From Leadbetterella sp040829825 (lineage in GTDB: Bacteria; Bacteroidota; Bacteroidia; Cytophagales; Spirosomataceae), in NCBI RefSeq assembly GCF_040829825.1, contig NZ_JBFOLH010000006.1: 64,000 bases of DNA. One strand, 5' to 3'. Shown here in pieces: positions 53,700 to 61,931 of this stretch. Both the position numbers and the translations under genes were made by a program. The notes under the pieces were generated by a model. That model worked only from the letters and a program-made list of their open reading frames with translations, made no database searches and was not told where the DNA came from. The stretch's first letter is position 1; every line of letters starts with the position of its first letter.

Positions 53700-54251
53700 A
53701 TGAAAATCAAATTAGTTGTAACTGCGCTGGCACTTTTGGGGAGCTTAAGCATGAATGCCCAGACAAGCGTAAAAATCGGTTGGACAAACGTTGACTTTAT
53801 CCTGCAGAGTCTGCCTGATTTCAAAGACATACAAACCAAATTGACTACGGAAAGATCGCAGTATGAAAAGCTGTTCAATGAGAAGCTGGCAGAAGGTCAG
53901 AAGCTGGCGGAAGATTACCAGAAGAATGTGGCTACCATGTCTGACGTGATCCGTAAAGACAAGGAGAAAGTTCTTCAGAACAAAAACCAGGAGCTTCAGG
54001 AGCTTCAGCAAAATTCGCAAACTGCCCTGCAGGCCAAGGAGCAGGAGTTGCTGATGCCTGTAATGGATAAGATTCAGAATGCCATCACCGAAGTAGCGAA
54101 AGAAAGCGGGTATACGTATGTATTGAACTCAGATGCCGGCATGGGAACCACCATGGTACTGCTGGTAGCTCCTGATAACGATAACATTACCAACCTGGTA
54201 TTGAAGAAGCTGGGTGTTACACCTCCTCCGGCTACAACGGAGAAGAAATAA
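53700..54251 (+). CDS. Skp/OmpH family periplasmic chaperone (second)
   Basis: 183 residues with a signal peptide (MKIKLVVTALALLGSLSMNA). The coiled-coil core (about 38-120) and the closing GYTYVLNSDAGMGTTMVLL block match Skp/OmpH. It ends with a proline-rich tail. Its close spacing (29 bases) to the first skp gene makes co-transcription clear, and the terminator at 54267-54313 ends the bamA-skp-skp cluster. Both copies probably assist BamA; the reason for two is unknown. Confidence 0.9.
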   Translation: MKIKLVVTALALLGSLSMNAQTSVKIGWTNVDFILQSLPDFKDIQTKLTTERSQYEKLFNEKLAEGQKLAEDYQKNVATMSDVIRKDKEKVLQNKNQELQELQQNSQTALQAKEQELLMPVMDKIQNAITEVAKESGYTYVLNSDAGMGTTMVLLVAPDNDNITNLVLKKLGVTPPPATTEKK

Positions 54252-54266
54252 GTAAGCTAACCCGTG

Positions 54267-54313
54267 AACAGCGTGGATTTTTACAGGTTTCTGTGGAGAT
54301 CCACGCTGTTTTT
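54267..54313 (+). terminator. Factor-independent terminator after the skp genes
   Basis: AACAGCGTGGAT (54267-54278) pairs perfectly with ATCCACGCTGTT (54299-54310), loop of 20 bases, and TTTTG follows. It lies 15 bases after the second skp stop. Confidence 0.85.
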
Positions 54314-54398
54314 GTATGTACTGCCTGTGGTTCCCGACAGCTTCACCGGCAAACTTCGCGCTCCTGTGCCCGTTTGTGCCTGAACTGACTGTAGCGGT

Positions 54399-54459
54399 CG
54401 TCATTTGTCAGTTCGAGTGTCATTTGTCAGTTCGAGCGAAGACGAGAACCCGGCGCCTC
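54399..54459. repeat. REP-like element, second copy, with a 19-base tandem duplication
   Basis: CGTCATTTGTCAGTTCGAG (54399-54417) is followed by TGTCATTTGTCAGTTCGAG (54418-54436). Then GCGAAGACGAGAACC and CGGCGCCTC follow, sharing the arm sequence with 14989-15090. It ends at the stop codon of proB. Single-sided here: no long inverted arm was found. Confidence 0.8.
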
Positions 54460-55490
54460 TATAGCAGTACCAGGTCATTGGTATGGATGATAATGGTGCT
54501 GCGGCCGGTTTCTTCTGCCAGGGCTGCGGCCGAGATCCTCACTTTTCCTACCCCGATCACTTCCCCGCTTTCGGTTATAATTTCAACCAGCTCTCCGCGG
54601 GTAAAGCCTCCTTCGTATCTTTTTACGCCTACCGCCAGCAGGCTTTTCCGGTCCTGTACAGCCGCTGCGGCGCCTTCGTCTACCACTATTTTCCCGACAG
54701 AAACACCGGCGCTGGCCAGCCACTTGTTACGGGCTTTGAGGTTTTTTTGCTGCGGAGTGAACGTGGTGCCGGCAGCACCGTTAAATGCCTTCAGGATACT
54801 GTCTGCTTCTTTCATGCCAAAGATGACCACTTTGATGCCCATCTTGCCGGCCAGGTGCGTAAAGGTAAGCTTGGAAGACATCCCGCCCGAACCCAGGCTG
54901 GTTTTGGTTTTGCTGACATACGACAATACCTCCTCATTGATCTCTTCAACGGCGCTGAGCAGGTGCCCCTCTTTGTTCATCAGTCCTCCGGATGCCGTGC
55001 AGAGCATCATGAGCCTGGCCCCGAACCCGCCGGCGATAAGGGTAGCCAGCTCGTCGTTATCTGAAAACTTCAGTTCGCGGTTGCTGACCACGTCGTTTTC
55101 ATTGGCTATGGCAATGATGTTGTTGCGCCAGAGTTCCTCATACGTTTCTTTAAGCTGCAGAAACTGCTGCCGGTTGGCAAAATGCTGGCGTTCGAGGAGG
55201 CTCTGGGCCACGGTAATTCCGTAGGCAGAAAAAACCGTATCGTACATTTTCAGAAGCAGCGGGTTACCGATAGCCGCTGCTGCTTTTTTCTGTGCTATCT
55301 GGCCCTCGTAATTTTTTATGTACTGTTTCCCGGCTCCCACGGCACCTGACGACACAATGACCACCCGGTGTGTTTTATGCAGGGTAGCCACCTGCCGGGC
55401 TATTTCCTGCAGAATGGAGATATCGGGCTCGCCAGAAGGCAAGGTGAGCGATGCTGTTCCGAATTTTATGACTAAGAGGTCACGTTTCAT
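54459..55490 (-). CDS. proB: Glutamate 5-kinase
   Basis: 343 residues. It phosphorylates glutamate in the first step of proline synthesis. The amino-acid kinase blocks VIKFGTASL, VIVSSGAVGAGKQYI and FSDNDELATLIAGGFGARLM are present, and residues about 265-343 form the C-terminal PUA domain (FTRGELVEIITESGEVIGVGK). No proA is adjacent. A five-unit minisatellite lies immediately upstream of the ATG, inside the 5' leader. Confidence 0.94.
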   Translation of the reverse strand: MKRDLLVIKFGTASLTLPSGEPDISILQEIARQVATLHKTHRVVIVSSGAVGAGKQYIKNYEGQIAQKKAAAAIGNPLLLKMYDTVFSAYGITVAQSLLERQHFANRQQFLQLKETYEELWRNNIIAIANENDVVSNRELKFSDNDELATLIAGGFGARLMMLCTASGGLMNKEGHLLSAVEEINEEVLSYVSKTKTSLGSGGMSSKLTFTHLAGKMGIKVVIFGMKEADSILKAFNGAAGTTFTPQQKNLKARNKWLASAGVSVGKIVVDEGAAAAVQDRKSLLAVGVKRYEGGFTRGELVEIITESGEVIGVGKVRISAAALAEETGRSTIIIHTNDLVLL

Positions 55491-55565
55491 AAGTTAGTTC
55501 CGAGTAGGTTAGTTCCGAGTAAGTTAGTTCTGGGTAAATGAGTTCTGAGTGGGTTAGTTCCGGGT
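55491..55565 (-). repeat. Minisatellite of five 15-base units directly before proB
   Basis: Plus-strand units such as AAGTTAGTTCCGAGT (55491-55505) and AGGTTAGTTCCGAGT (55506-55520) degenerate with distance from proB. In the sense of proB they read ACTCGGAACT, the same core as the array at 41591-41646. The array begins at the base next to the proB ATG (55490). Confidence 0.9.
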
Positions 55566-55582
55566 ATAGCGTGCAGGGTGGG

Positions 55583-56104
55583 TCAGAGGTCAGTGATGAA
55601 GGTAGAAAGCGTGGTGATGTCTTCTTCGTATTCTACCCTGAAATCTTCATGCAGGTCGTTCAGCAGCGTATTCATTTTGGCCAGCTTGGCCTGGCTGTAT
55701 TCTGTAAATTTGACCTTAAAGCCCTGATCTCGCCAGTTGTTTTTCAGGGTGTGGCGGGTATTCATTGCCTGCTGGTAAAGATGGATCAGTAATTCGAGCT
55801 CTCCTTTTTTGTCCCGGGTGATCTTAAAGTGCCGGTTGATGTACGAAACGCCGTCGCGTACGTAATACAGCAGGTCTTTGAAATAATAAATGGAGTGATC
55901 GCCGAAGATTTTAGTGAGCCGTTCTTTTATTTCGGCACGCCTGAAAACCAGGTCGGATTCGGTATTCTCCAGGAGCTTATAACGCAATTGCTCGGTCAGG
56001 ACCGGGTCTTTCCCGATCAGCCGGATCAGCAGCTTGTTCTTTTCTTTCAGCGGCAGGTTGAGGATGGCCTCCTCCAGCTCGGATGTTATCTTTTTCTTAG
56101 CCAT
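55583..56104 (-). CDS. Conserved hypothetical protein, helical, cytoplasmic
   Basis: 173 residues starting MAKKKITSELEEAILNLPLK. Charged and helical throughout, with HFKITRDKKGELELLIHLYQ and no membrane segment or signal. I do not recognise the family. Its start overlaps the nuoH stop by eight bases, so it is translated with nuoH and asnS; proB may be on the same transcript, but the 92-base minisatellite region separates them. Function not inferable. Confidence 0.6.
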   Translation of the reverse strand: MAKKKITSELEEAILNLPLKEKNKLLIRLIGKDPVLTEQLRYKLLENTESDLVFRRAEIKERLTKIFGDHSIYYFKDLLYYVRDGVSYINRHFKITRDKKGELELLIHLYQQAMNTRHTLKNNWRDQGFKVKFTEYSQAKLAKMNTLLNDLHEDFRVEYEEDITTLSTFITDL

Positions 56105-57188
56105 AGATCATCAGGATGCGCCATGCGGCCGAGAGAAGAAGAAGAACGAGAGTAAAGGGGGTGAGCACTTTCCAGCACAGGTACATGAGCTGGTCTACCC
56201 GCACCCGCGGGAAGCTCCACCGCACCCACATCTGGACCAGCATGCCCAGGTAGGCTTTGGAGAACATCCAGAAAGCTCCCCAAAGGTACATGCTGAGATG
56301 GCCCGGAGTGCCGCTGGTCTGGTCGGCCAGCCGGAAGCTGCCTATGTTGGGAAGCGGTGTGTTCCAGCCTCCGAAAAACAGAATGGCGGCCAGGAAAGAG
56401 AGCAGGAGCATCATGCCGTATTCGGCCAGGAAAAGAATGGCCCAGCGAAAGCCGGAATATTCGGTCTGGAAACCGGCTATGAGCTCGGATTCGGCTTCGG
56501 AGAGGTCAAACGGTGCCCGGTTGGCTTCGGCCAGCGCCGCAATAAAGAAAACAAAGAAAACAGGGATCAATACCGGGCTCCGGAAGATGTTCCAGGTAAG
56601 AAAGCCCCCGGTCAGGCTGGTTTCTATACCCAGGGCCTTAATGCCGAAGAGATAGTTTTTTTCGGGGCTGAGCAGGCCCTGCTGCGTGATGATCTCCTGG
56701 AGGTTCAGCGAGGTGGAGATCATGCATACACAGAGAATGCTAAGCCCCAGCGGCACCTCAAAAGAGATGATCTGGGCTGCCGAGCGCATAGCGCCCAGCA
56801 GCGAATATTTGTTATTGGAAGCCCACCCCGCCAGCAGGATGCCCATGACATCCATAGAAATAAGGCCTATCAGCAGGAAAAGCCCGGTTTGTATGTTTAC
56901 ACCCTGCAGCCCGTTGCTGACCGGGATAAAGGCAAAGCCGGAAAATACGGCCCCGAAGATCAGGAAGGGCGCCGCTTTGAACATACGGCGGTCTGCCGCA
57001 TACGGAATCACATCTTCTTTCTGAAACAGCTTGAGGAGGTCGGCAAAAAGCTGCAGCATCCCCCATTTCCCTACTTCCATAGGGCCTACCCTGTCCTGGA
57101 TAAACGCCGATACCTTGCGTTCAAGGTATACGCTCAGGATAACGTTAATTCCTGCTACAGCGAGAAATATGAACAGGGGCAGGAGCAT
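56097..57188 (-). CDS. nuoH: NADH-quinone oxidoreductase subunit H
   Basis: 363 residues with about eight membrane segments. The conserved complex I blocks are visible: YLERKVSAFIQDRVGPMEVG, FAFIPVS, LAEANRAPFDLSEAESEL (the E-rich quinone loop) and FQTEYSGFRWAILFLAEYG. It forms part of the quinone-binding and proton-pumping membrane arm. It starts six bases after the asnS stop and overlaps the next gene by eight bases. Other nuo genes are absent from the window, so nuoH is outside any full nuo operon here. Confidence 0.93.
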   Translation of the reverse strand: MLLPLFIFLAVAGINVILSVYLERKVSAFIQDRVGPMEVGKWGMLQLFADLLKLFQKEDVIPYAADRRMFKAAPFLIFGAVFSGFAFIPVSNGLQGVNIQTGLFLLIGLISMDVMGILLAGWASNNKYSLLGAMRSAAQIISFEVPLGLSILCVCMISTSLNLQEIITQQGLLSPEKNYLFGIKALGIETSLTGGFLTWNIFRSPVLIPVFFVFFIAALAEANRAPFDLSEAESELIAGFQTEYSGFRWAILFLAEYGMMLLLSFLAAILFFGGWNTPLPNIGSFRLADQTSGTPGHLSMYLWGAFWMFSKAYLGMLVQMWVRWSFPRVRVDQLMYLCWKVLTPFTLVLLLLSAAWRILMIYG

Positions 57189-57194
57189 ACCTTA

Positions 57195-58637
57195 TCAGAA
57201 TTCAGCATTTTTAGGCGTACGGGGGAAAGGGATCACGTCGCGGATGTTGGTCATTCCCGTCACAAAAAGAACCAGCCGCTCAAAGCCCAGTCCGAAACCG
57301 GCATGAGGTGCCGAGCCGAATTTCCGGGTTTCAAGGTACCACCAGATGTTTTCGGGGTCAATGCCTACCTCCTGCACGCGGGCTATCAGCTTCTCGTAGT
57401 TGTCTTCCCGCTGCGATCCGCCAATGATCTCACCTATGCCGGGGAAGAGCACATCCATGGCCCGTACGGTAGGTCCGGGGGCACCGTTCAGGTCGTCGTC
57501 CTGCTTCATATAAAAGGCCTTGATCTCTTTGGGATAGTTGGTCAGGATCACCGGCTTTTTGAAATGTTTCTCTACCAGGTAGCGCTCGTGCTCCGACTGC
57601 AGGTCAATGCCCCAGGCCACTTCATACTGGAATTGCTTTTTCTGGGCGGGTTTTGATTTCAGCAGGATATCAATGGCCTCGGTATAGGTCAGGCGCTCAA
57701 AATCATTCTCTGCCACGAACCGCAGCTTATCGATCAGCGTAAGCTCAGAGCGTTCGTTCTGAGGCTTTTGTTTCTCTTCTTCCACCAGGCGGTTTTGCAG
57801 GAACTCCAGGTCTTCCGCGCAATGCTCCAGGGCATAGCGGATCACGTATTTTACGAAGCTTTCTGCCAGGTTCATGTTATCTTCGAGGTCGAAGAAGGCT
57901 ACTTCGGGCTCAATCATCCAGAACTCGGCCAGGTGGCGGGAGGTATTGGAGTTTTCAGCCCGGAAGGTGGGTCCGAAGGTATAAATGCGCGACAAGGCCA
58001 GGGCACCCAGCTCGCCTTCCAGCTGGCCGGAAACCGTGAGCGAGGTTTCTCTTCCGAAGAAATCCTGCGAGAAATCAATCTCACCGGTTTCGGTTAAAGG
58101 AGCCTTGTTGGGCTGGAATGTGCTTACCCGGAACATTTCTCCGGCCCCTTCAGCATCAGATGCGGTGATAATGGGCGTATGGAGGTAGAAAAATCCCTGC
58201 TCGTGATAAAATTTGTGAATGGCGTAGGCCAGGGTATGACGCACCCGGAATACGGCTCCGAAAACGTTGGTCCGGAAACGCAGGTGGGCTTTTTCGCGAA
58301 GGAATTCGAGACTGTGCTTCTTGGGCTGGATAGGGAAGCTCTCGTCAGCGGGGCCGTATACTTCAATCTTTTCAGCCAGTACTTCTACTGCCTGACCTGC
58401 ACCCGAAGAGGCTACCAGCGTACCGGTGACCGCCACGGCTGCACCGGTAGTAACGGTTTTGAGCAGCTCTTCTCCTATTTTTCCGTTTTCTACCACAGCC
58501 TGTATATTTTTCAGGGCGGACCCGTCGTTAATATTGATAAAGACGATATTGGCCTGTCCGCGCTTGGTTTTAACCCATCCTTTTACAACTACCTGCTGCC
58601 CTGCGGGCTCCAGTTTAAGAATTTCTTTGATCTGCAT
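57195..58637 (-). CDS. asnS: Asparaginyl-tRNA synthetase
   Basis: 480 residues. Class II enzyme with the OB-fold front (VVKGWVKTKRGQANIVFINI), motif 2 FGPTFRAENSNTSRHLAEFW and motif 3 HAGFGLGFERLVLFV. The asparagine-specific pattern (SNTSRHLAEFWMIEPE) separates it from AspRS. Minus strand, first gene of a run asnS-nuoH-hypothetical. A -7-like TAATTTTG on the minus strand (58660-58667) lies 23 bases upstream of the start. Confidence 0.96.
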   Translation of the reverse strand: MQIKEILKLEPAGQQVVVKGWVKTKRGQANIVFININDGSALKNIQAVVENGKIGEELLKTVTTGAAVAVTGTLVASSGAGQAVEVLAEKIEVYGPADESFPIQPKKHSLEFLREKAHLRFRTNVFGAVFRVRHTLAYAIHKFYHEQGFFYLHTPIITASDAEGAGEMFRVSTFQPNKAPLTETGEIDFSQDFFGRETSLTVSGQLEGELGALALSRIYTFGPTFRAENSNTSRHLAEFWMIEPEVAFFDLEDNMNLAESFVKYVIRYALEHCAEDLEFLQNRLVEEEKQKPQNERSELTLIDKLRFVAENDFERLTYTEAIDILLKSKPAQKKQFQYEVAWGIDLQSEHERYLVEKHFKKPVILTNYPKEIKAFYMKQDDDLNGAPGPTVRAMDVLFPGIGEIIGGSQREDNYEKLIARVQEVGIDPENIWWYLETRKFGSAPHAGFGLGFERLVLFVTGMTNIRDVIPFPRTPKNAEF

Positions 58638-58796
58638 CCTTTCTTGTCAGTTAATTGCGCAAAATTAAGCAATTAGGCGTACGTATCCCATTATATGGCC
58701 GTAGTATTTCAGGATACCGGGCACTTTCAGGCGGGTGGATTTGTATTGATTTTACACGGTTAATTTTAATAAACGGCTGAGTAAAAGGAGGATTTA

Positions 58797-58827
58797 TTGC
58801 GAATTGTCATTATTTAGATTAAATTTG
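58797..58827 (+). promoter_or_regulatory. Bacteroidota-type promoter for the HK-RR pair
   Basis: TTG (58797-58799), 20 bases, TAAATTTG (58820-58827). Start near 58834, 39 bases before the TTG start codon of the kinase. Confidence 0.75.
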
Positions 58828-58872
58828 CGCGCCTTTACCATTTTTAATACAACCTTACAGATTTTTTAAACC

Positions 58873-60132
58873 TTGACCAGACAGACCATAAGGACGGTAA
58901 TCATCTTAGGCGTAATAGCCATTTGCGGGATTATCGGTATCCAGATCTATTGGATGAAAAAGGCGTTTGATCTTTACGAGCAGCAATTCAGGCAGGGCGT
59001 AATGATCAGTCTGAGAAATGTGGCGCACAAGATATCGCAGTCACACAATATGTCTGTCATTGACAACCCGGTAGAGCAGCTTTCTTCTGATTATTATGTG
59101 GTGAATCTGCGGCTTCCGCTGGAGCCTTCGGTGCTGGAACCTTTGCTGATCGAGGAGTTTAAACGGAAAAACCTGAGCTCGGATTTTGAATACGGGATTT
59201 ACAACTGCGATACCGACAAGATCATTTACGGCGGCTTTGTCAACAGCAAATTTGAAACCCCCGATATCCCGAAAACAGGAGAGCTGCCCAAGACCGATAA
59301 GTTCCTGAATTATTTCGGGGTGAAATTCCTGGATAAATCGAGCTACCTGACCTCCAAGCTGGATATCTGGATTGTATCTTCGGTAATTACCCTTCTTTTT
59401 ACCGTTTTTTTCGGGTATGCCATGTCGGTTATCCTGCGGCAGAAGCGCCTGAGCGAAGTGCAGCGGGATTTTATCAACAACATGACGCACGAGTTCCAGA
59501 CGCCTATTTCGACCATCAAAATTGCTACCGATGTGCTGGGAACCGAAAAGATCATCAGCCAGCCCGAACGCATGAAAAAGTATGTGGACATTATCCGGTC
59601 AGAGAATAACCGGCTGAAAAACCAGGTGGAGGCGGTGCTGTCTACGGCAAAGATCGGGAAGGGGAACATACAGATCGATAAGCAGCTGCTGGATCTTCAT
59701 GCCCTGATCTGGGAAGTGACCGAAAGCGTGCGGGTAGAGCTGGGTGACCATTTCGAGCTTCACCTCGGAGCCGATAAGACCACGGTCAGGGCCGACCGGC
59801 TTCACCTGATGAACATTATCCGGAACCTGCTCGACAATGCCCGGAAATATTCAGGCGACACCCCGCAGATCACCCTCAGAACCCTGAATGACGAGCAGTT
59901 TATTTATGTGGCAGTAGAAGACAAGGGTATAGGAATACCCAAGGAGCACCTGAACCGGATCTTTGATAAATTTTACCGGGTACCCACCGGCAACGTGCAT
60001 AATGTAAAGGGCTTTGGACTGGGGCTGAATTATGTGAAAGAGATGGTCAGGCTGCATAAATGGGAAATTGATGTGAACAGCGAAGTAGGTTTAGGCACTA
60101 CCTTTGTAATTAAGATTCCGATCAGTAATTAA
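58873..60132 (+). CDS. Sensor histidine kinase (HisKA/HATPase)
   Basis: 419 residues starting with TTG at 58873 (MTRQTIRTVIILGVIAICGI). The first membrane helix (about 8-27) begins right after the start, and a second lies at about 165-187, leaving a periplasmic domain of about 140 residues. H206 in NNMTHEFQTPISTIK is the phospho-acceptor; N box RNLLDNARKYS and G boxes DKGIGIPKEHL and GFGLGLNYV are complete. It should phosphorylate the response regulator 24 bases downstream. The signal is unknown. Confidence 0.92.
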   Translation: MTRQTIRTVIILGVIAICGIIGIQIYWMKKAFDLYEQQFRQGVMISLRNVAHKISQSHNMSVIDNPVEQLSSDYYVVNLRLPLEPSVLEPLLIEEFKRKNLSSDFEYGIYNCDTDKIIYGGFVNSKFETPDIPKTGELPKTDKFLNYFGVKFLDKSSYLTSKLDIWIVSSVITLLFTVFFGYAMSVILRQKRLSEVQRDFINNMTHEFQTPISTIKIATDVLGTEKIISQPERMKKYVDIIRSENNRLKNQVEAVLSTAKIGKGNIQIDKQLLDLHALIWEVTESVRVELGDHFELHLGADKTTVRADRLHLMNIIRNLLDNARKYSGDTPQITLRTLNDEQFIYVAVEDKGIGIPKEHLNRIFDKFYRVPTGNVHNVKGFGLGLNYVKEMVRLHKWEIDVNSEVGLGTTFVIKIPISN

Positions 60133-60155
60133 ATCCTGTCAGGCAATTAATAAAG

Positions 60156-60842
60156 ATGGCGAAGATACTTTATGTAGAAGATGACCCTAACCTGGGGTTT
60201 GTTACACGCGACAGCCTGGAGGAAGAGGGATTTGAAATTTTTCATTTTACAGACGGTAAGGATGCCTGGAAGACCTTTAAAAAGGATAAATTTGACCTGT
60301 GCCTCCTGGATGTGATGCTGCCCGAGCTGGACGGCTTTTCGCTGGCCGAGAAGATCAGGGAGCAGAATCCGCAGATCCCCATTATTTTTCTTTCGGCCAA
60401 GGCCATGCAGGAAGACCGGATCCAGGGCCTGAAAGTGGGCGGTGATGATTACATTACCAAGCCTTTCAGCGTGGAGGAGCTGGTGCTGCGTATCCGGGTA
60501 TTCCTGAAGAGAAATGCCATTTCGGGTACACAGGTGACCCACGATGTGTTTTTCTGCGGGAAATACGAGTTCTGCTATTCGCAGCTAACCCTTACTTACG
60601 ATGATGAGGTTCAGAAGCTCACCCACCGCGAGGCTGAGGTGCTGAAATATTTCCTGGAGCGAAAGAACCAGGTGGTGAAAAGAGAAGAGATACTGGTGGC
60701 CATCTGGGGCCGCGACGATTATTTCCTGGGCCGGAGCCTGGACGTGTTCCTGACGCGCATCCGGAAAATGCTGGCCAAAGACCCGGCCGTGAAGCTGGAG
60801 AATATTCACGGGGTGGGATTTAAGTTGATAGATAAAAACTAA
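60156..60842 (+). CDS. OmpR/PhoB-type response regulator
   Basis: 228 residues. Receiver domain with D9-D10, phosphoacceptor D52 (LCLLDVMLPELDG) and K102 (YITKPFSVEEL), then a winged-helix domain (LTHREAEVLKYFLERKNQVV and RSLDVFLTRIRKML). It lies 24 bases after the kinase gene and is its likely partner. Targets unknown. A large palindromic hairpin starts at its stop codon (60835-60920). Confidence 0.93.
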   Translation: MAKILYVEDDPNLGFVTRDSLEEEGFEIFHFTDGKDAWKTFKKDKFDLCLLDVMLPELDGFSLAEKIREQNPQIPIIFLSAKAMQEDRIQGLKVGGDDYITKPFSVEELVLRIRVFLKRNAISGTQVTHDVFFCGKYEFCYSQLTLTYDDEVQKLTHREAEVLKYFLERKNQVVKREEILVAIWGRDDYFLGRSLDVFLTRIRKMLAKDPAVKLENIHGVGFKLIDKN

Positions 60843-60920
60843 AAGTTAAAAGTTAAGGAACATTCTTTTATAATTAAAATACGGATGTTCCATAGCTTTT
60901 AGTTTTTCACTTTTAGTTTT
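60835..60920 (+). terminator. Long imperfect palindrome downstream of the response regulator
   Basis: The left arm 60835-60863 (AAAACTAAAAGTTAAAAGTT then AAGGAACAT) and right arm 60885-60920 (ATGTTCC then TTTTAGTTTTTCACTTTTAG) are inverted copies built of an AAAACTAAAAGT-type unit. The left arm begins in the last codons of the gene. A T-rich stretch ends the right arm, so it may terminate the HK-RR transcript. Confidence 0.65.
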
Positions 60921-60987
60921 CGCTTCTTATCCTTTTTTAATCCTTGTTAGAATGTGATTAGAATATGTTGTGTGAGAGGGGGCTTAG

Positions 60988-61018
60988 TTGTTTTCTTACG
61001 GGGATTGAAGTACTTTCG
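60988..61018 (+). promoter_or_regulatory. Bacteroidota-type promoter for the carbonic anhydrase gene
   Basis: TTG (60988-60990), 20 bases, TACTTTCG (61011-61018), one mismatch from TAnnTTTG. Start near 61025, 17 bases before the ATG at 61042. Confidence 0.6.
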
Positions 61019-61041
61019 CATCAACATCAATCGGGTTAGTT

Positions 61042-61668
61042 ATGGAAATAGCACAGATATTTAAAAACAACGAAGAGTGGATCGCGAAAAACCTGGAGGG
61101 CGATCCGGAATATTTTGAAAAACTGGCCGCAGGGCAGGATCCCAAGTACCTGTATATCGGCTGCTCAGACAGCCGGGTGTCGGCAGAAGCCGTAATGGGA
61201 GCCAAGCCGGGAGAGGTATTTGTTCACCGGAATATTGCCAACCTGGCGCCTAACAATGATCTTAATATCCTGTCGGTAGTGGTCTATGCGGTAAAGCATT
61301 TAAAGGTAAAGCACGTGGTGGTTTGCGGACATTATAACTGCGGCGGCATAAAGGCGGCCATGCAGCCCGAAGACCTGGGTATCCTGAACCCCTGGCTGCG
61401 CAACATCCGTGATGTGGTGCGCCTGCATCAGAAAGAGCTCGAAGCCATTGAATCGGAAGAGCAGCGGTACAGGAGGCTGGTAGAGCTGAACGTACAGGAG
61501 CAATGCCTGAACGTGGTGAAGATGAAAGAGGTGCAAAGGGCGGTACTCGACAGGAACCTGCGCGTTCATGGCTGGGTTTTTGATATTTCTACAGGTAAGA
61601 TCATTGATTTGAAAATAGATGTCCAGGGCATAGCGGAGCACCTGGGCGATATTTACAAATTGGTATAA
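61042..61668 (+). CDS. Beta-class carbonic anhydrase
   Basis: 208 residues. The zinc site is complete: C41 (GCSDSRV with catalytic D43 and R45), H97 and C100 (VCGHYNCGGIKAA). It interconverts CO2 and bicarbonate, supplying bicarbonate for carboxylases. No signal peptide, so cytoplasmic. It has its own promoter and a terminator hairpin at 61687-61713. Confidence 0.94.
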   Translation: MEIAQIFKNNEEWIAKNLEGDPEYFEKLAAGQDPKYLYIGCSDSRVSAEAVMGAKPGEVFVHRNIANLAPNNDLNILSVVVYAVKHLKVKHVVVCGHYNCGGIKAAMQPEDLGILNPWLRNIRDVVRLHQKELEAIESEEQRYRRLVELNVQEQCLNVVKMKEVQRAVLDRNLRVHGWVFDISTGKIIDLKIDVQGIAEHLGDIYKLV

Positions 61669-61686
61669 AAGGGTTAAATGAGTGAA

Positions 61687-61713
61687 AGAGGGCGGCGAAT
61701 GTCGCCCTTTTTA
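61687..61713 (+). terminator. Factor-independent terminator after carbonic anhydrase
   Basis: GGGCG and CGCCC stem around a short loop, followed by TTTTTA, 20 bases after the stop codon. Confidence 0.75.
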
Positions 61714-61931
61714 CTGTTCTTCAACGTCAGTCCACGGGCAACATATTTGATATTCCGGGTGAAAACACCTGAAAAAAATACCGTGTTTTAACGGGTTTTT
61801 TCGTATTGCTTCCGTTTGTACCTTTGCAAAAGCACAACCTTTTGACAGGCAGCACAGGTCTTAGGAAGGGAAGTCAGGTATAAAATTACTCTATATGTCC
61901 ATTACTCCGGATATTTAATAACACATAACGA

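Noticed and set aside
56034..57656. 540-codon open frame on the plus strand
   Set aside because: It lies entirely antisense to nuoH and asnS, both of which are certain, and has no recognisable domains or membrane or signal features.
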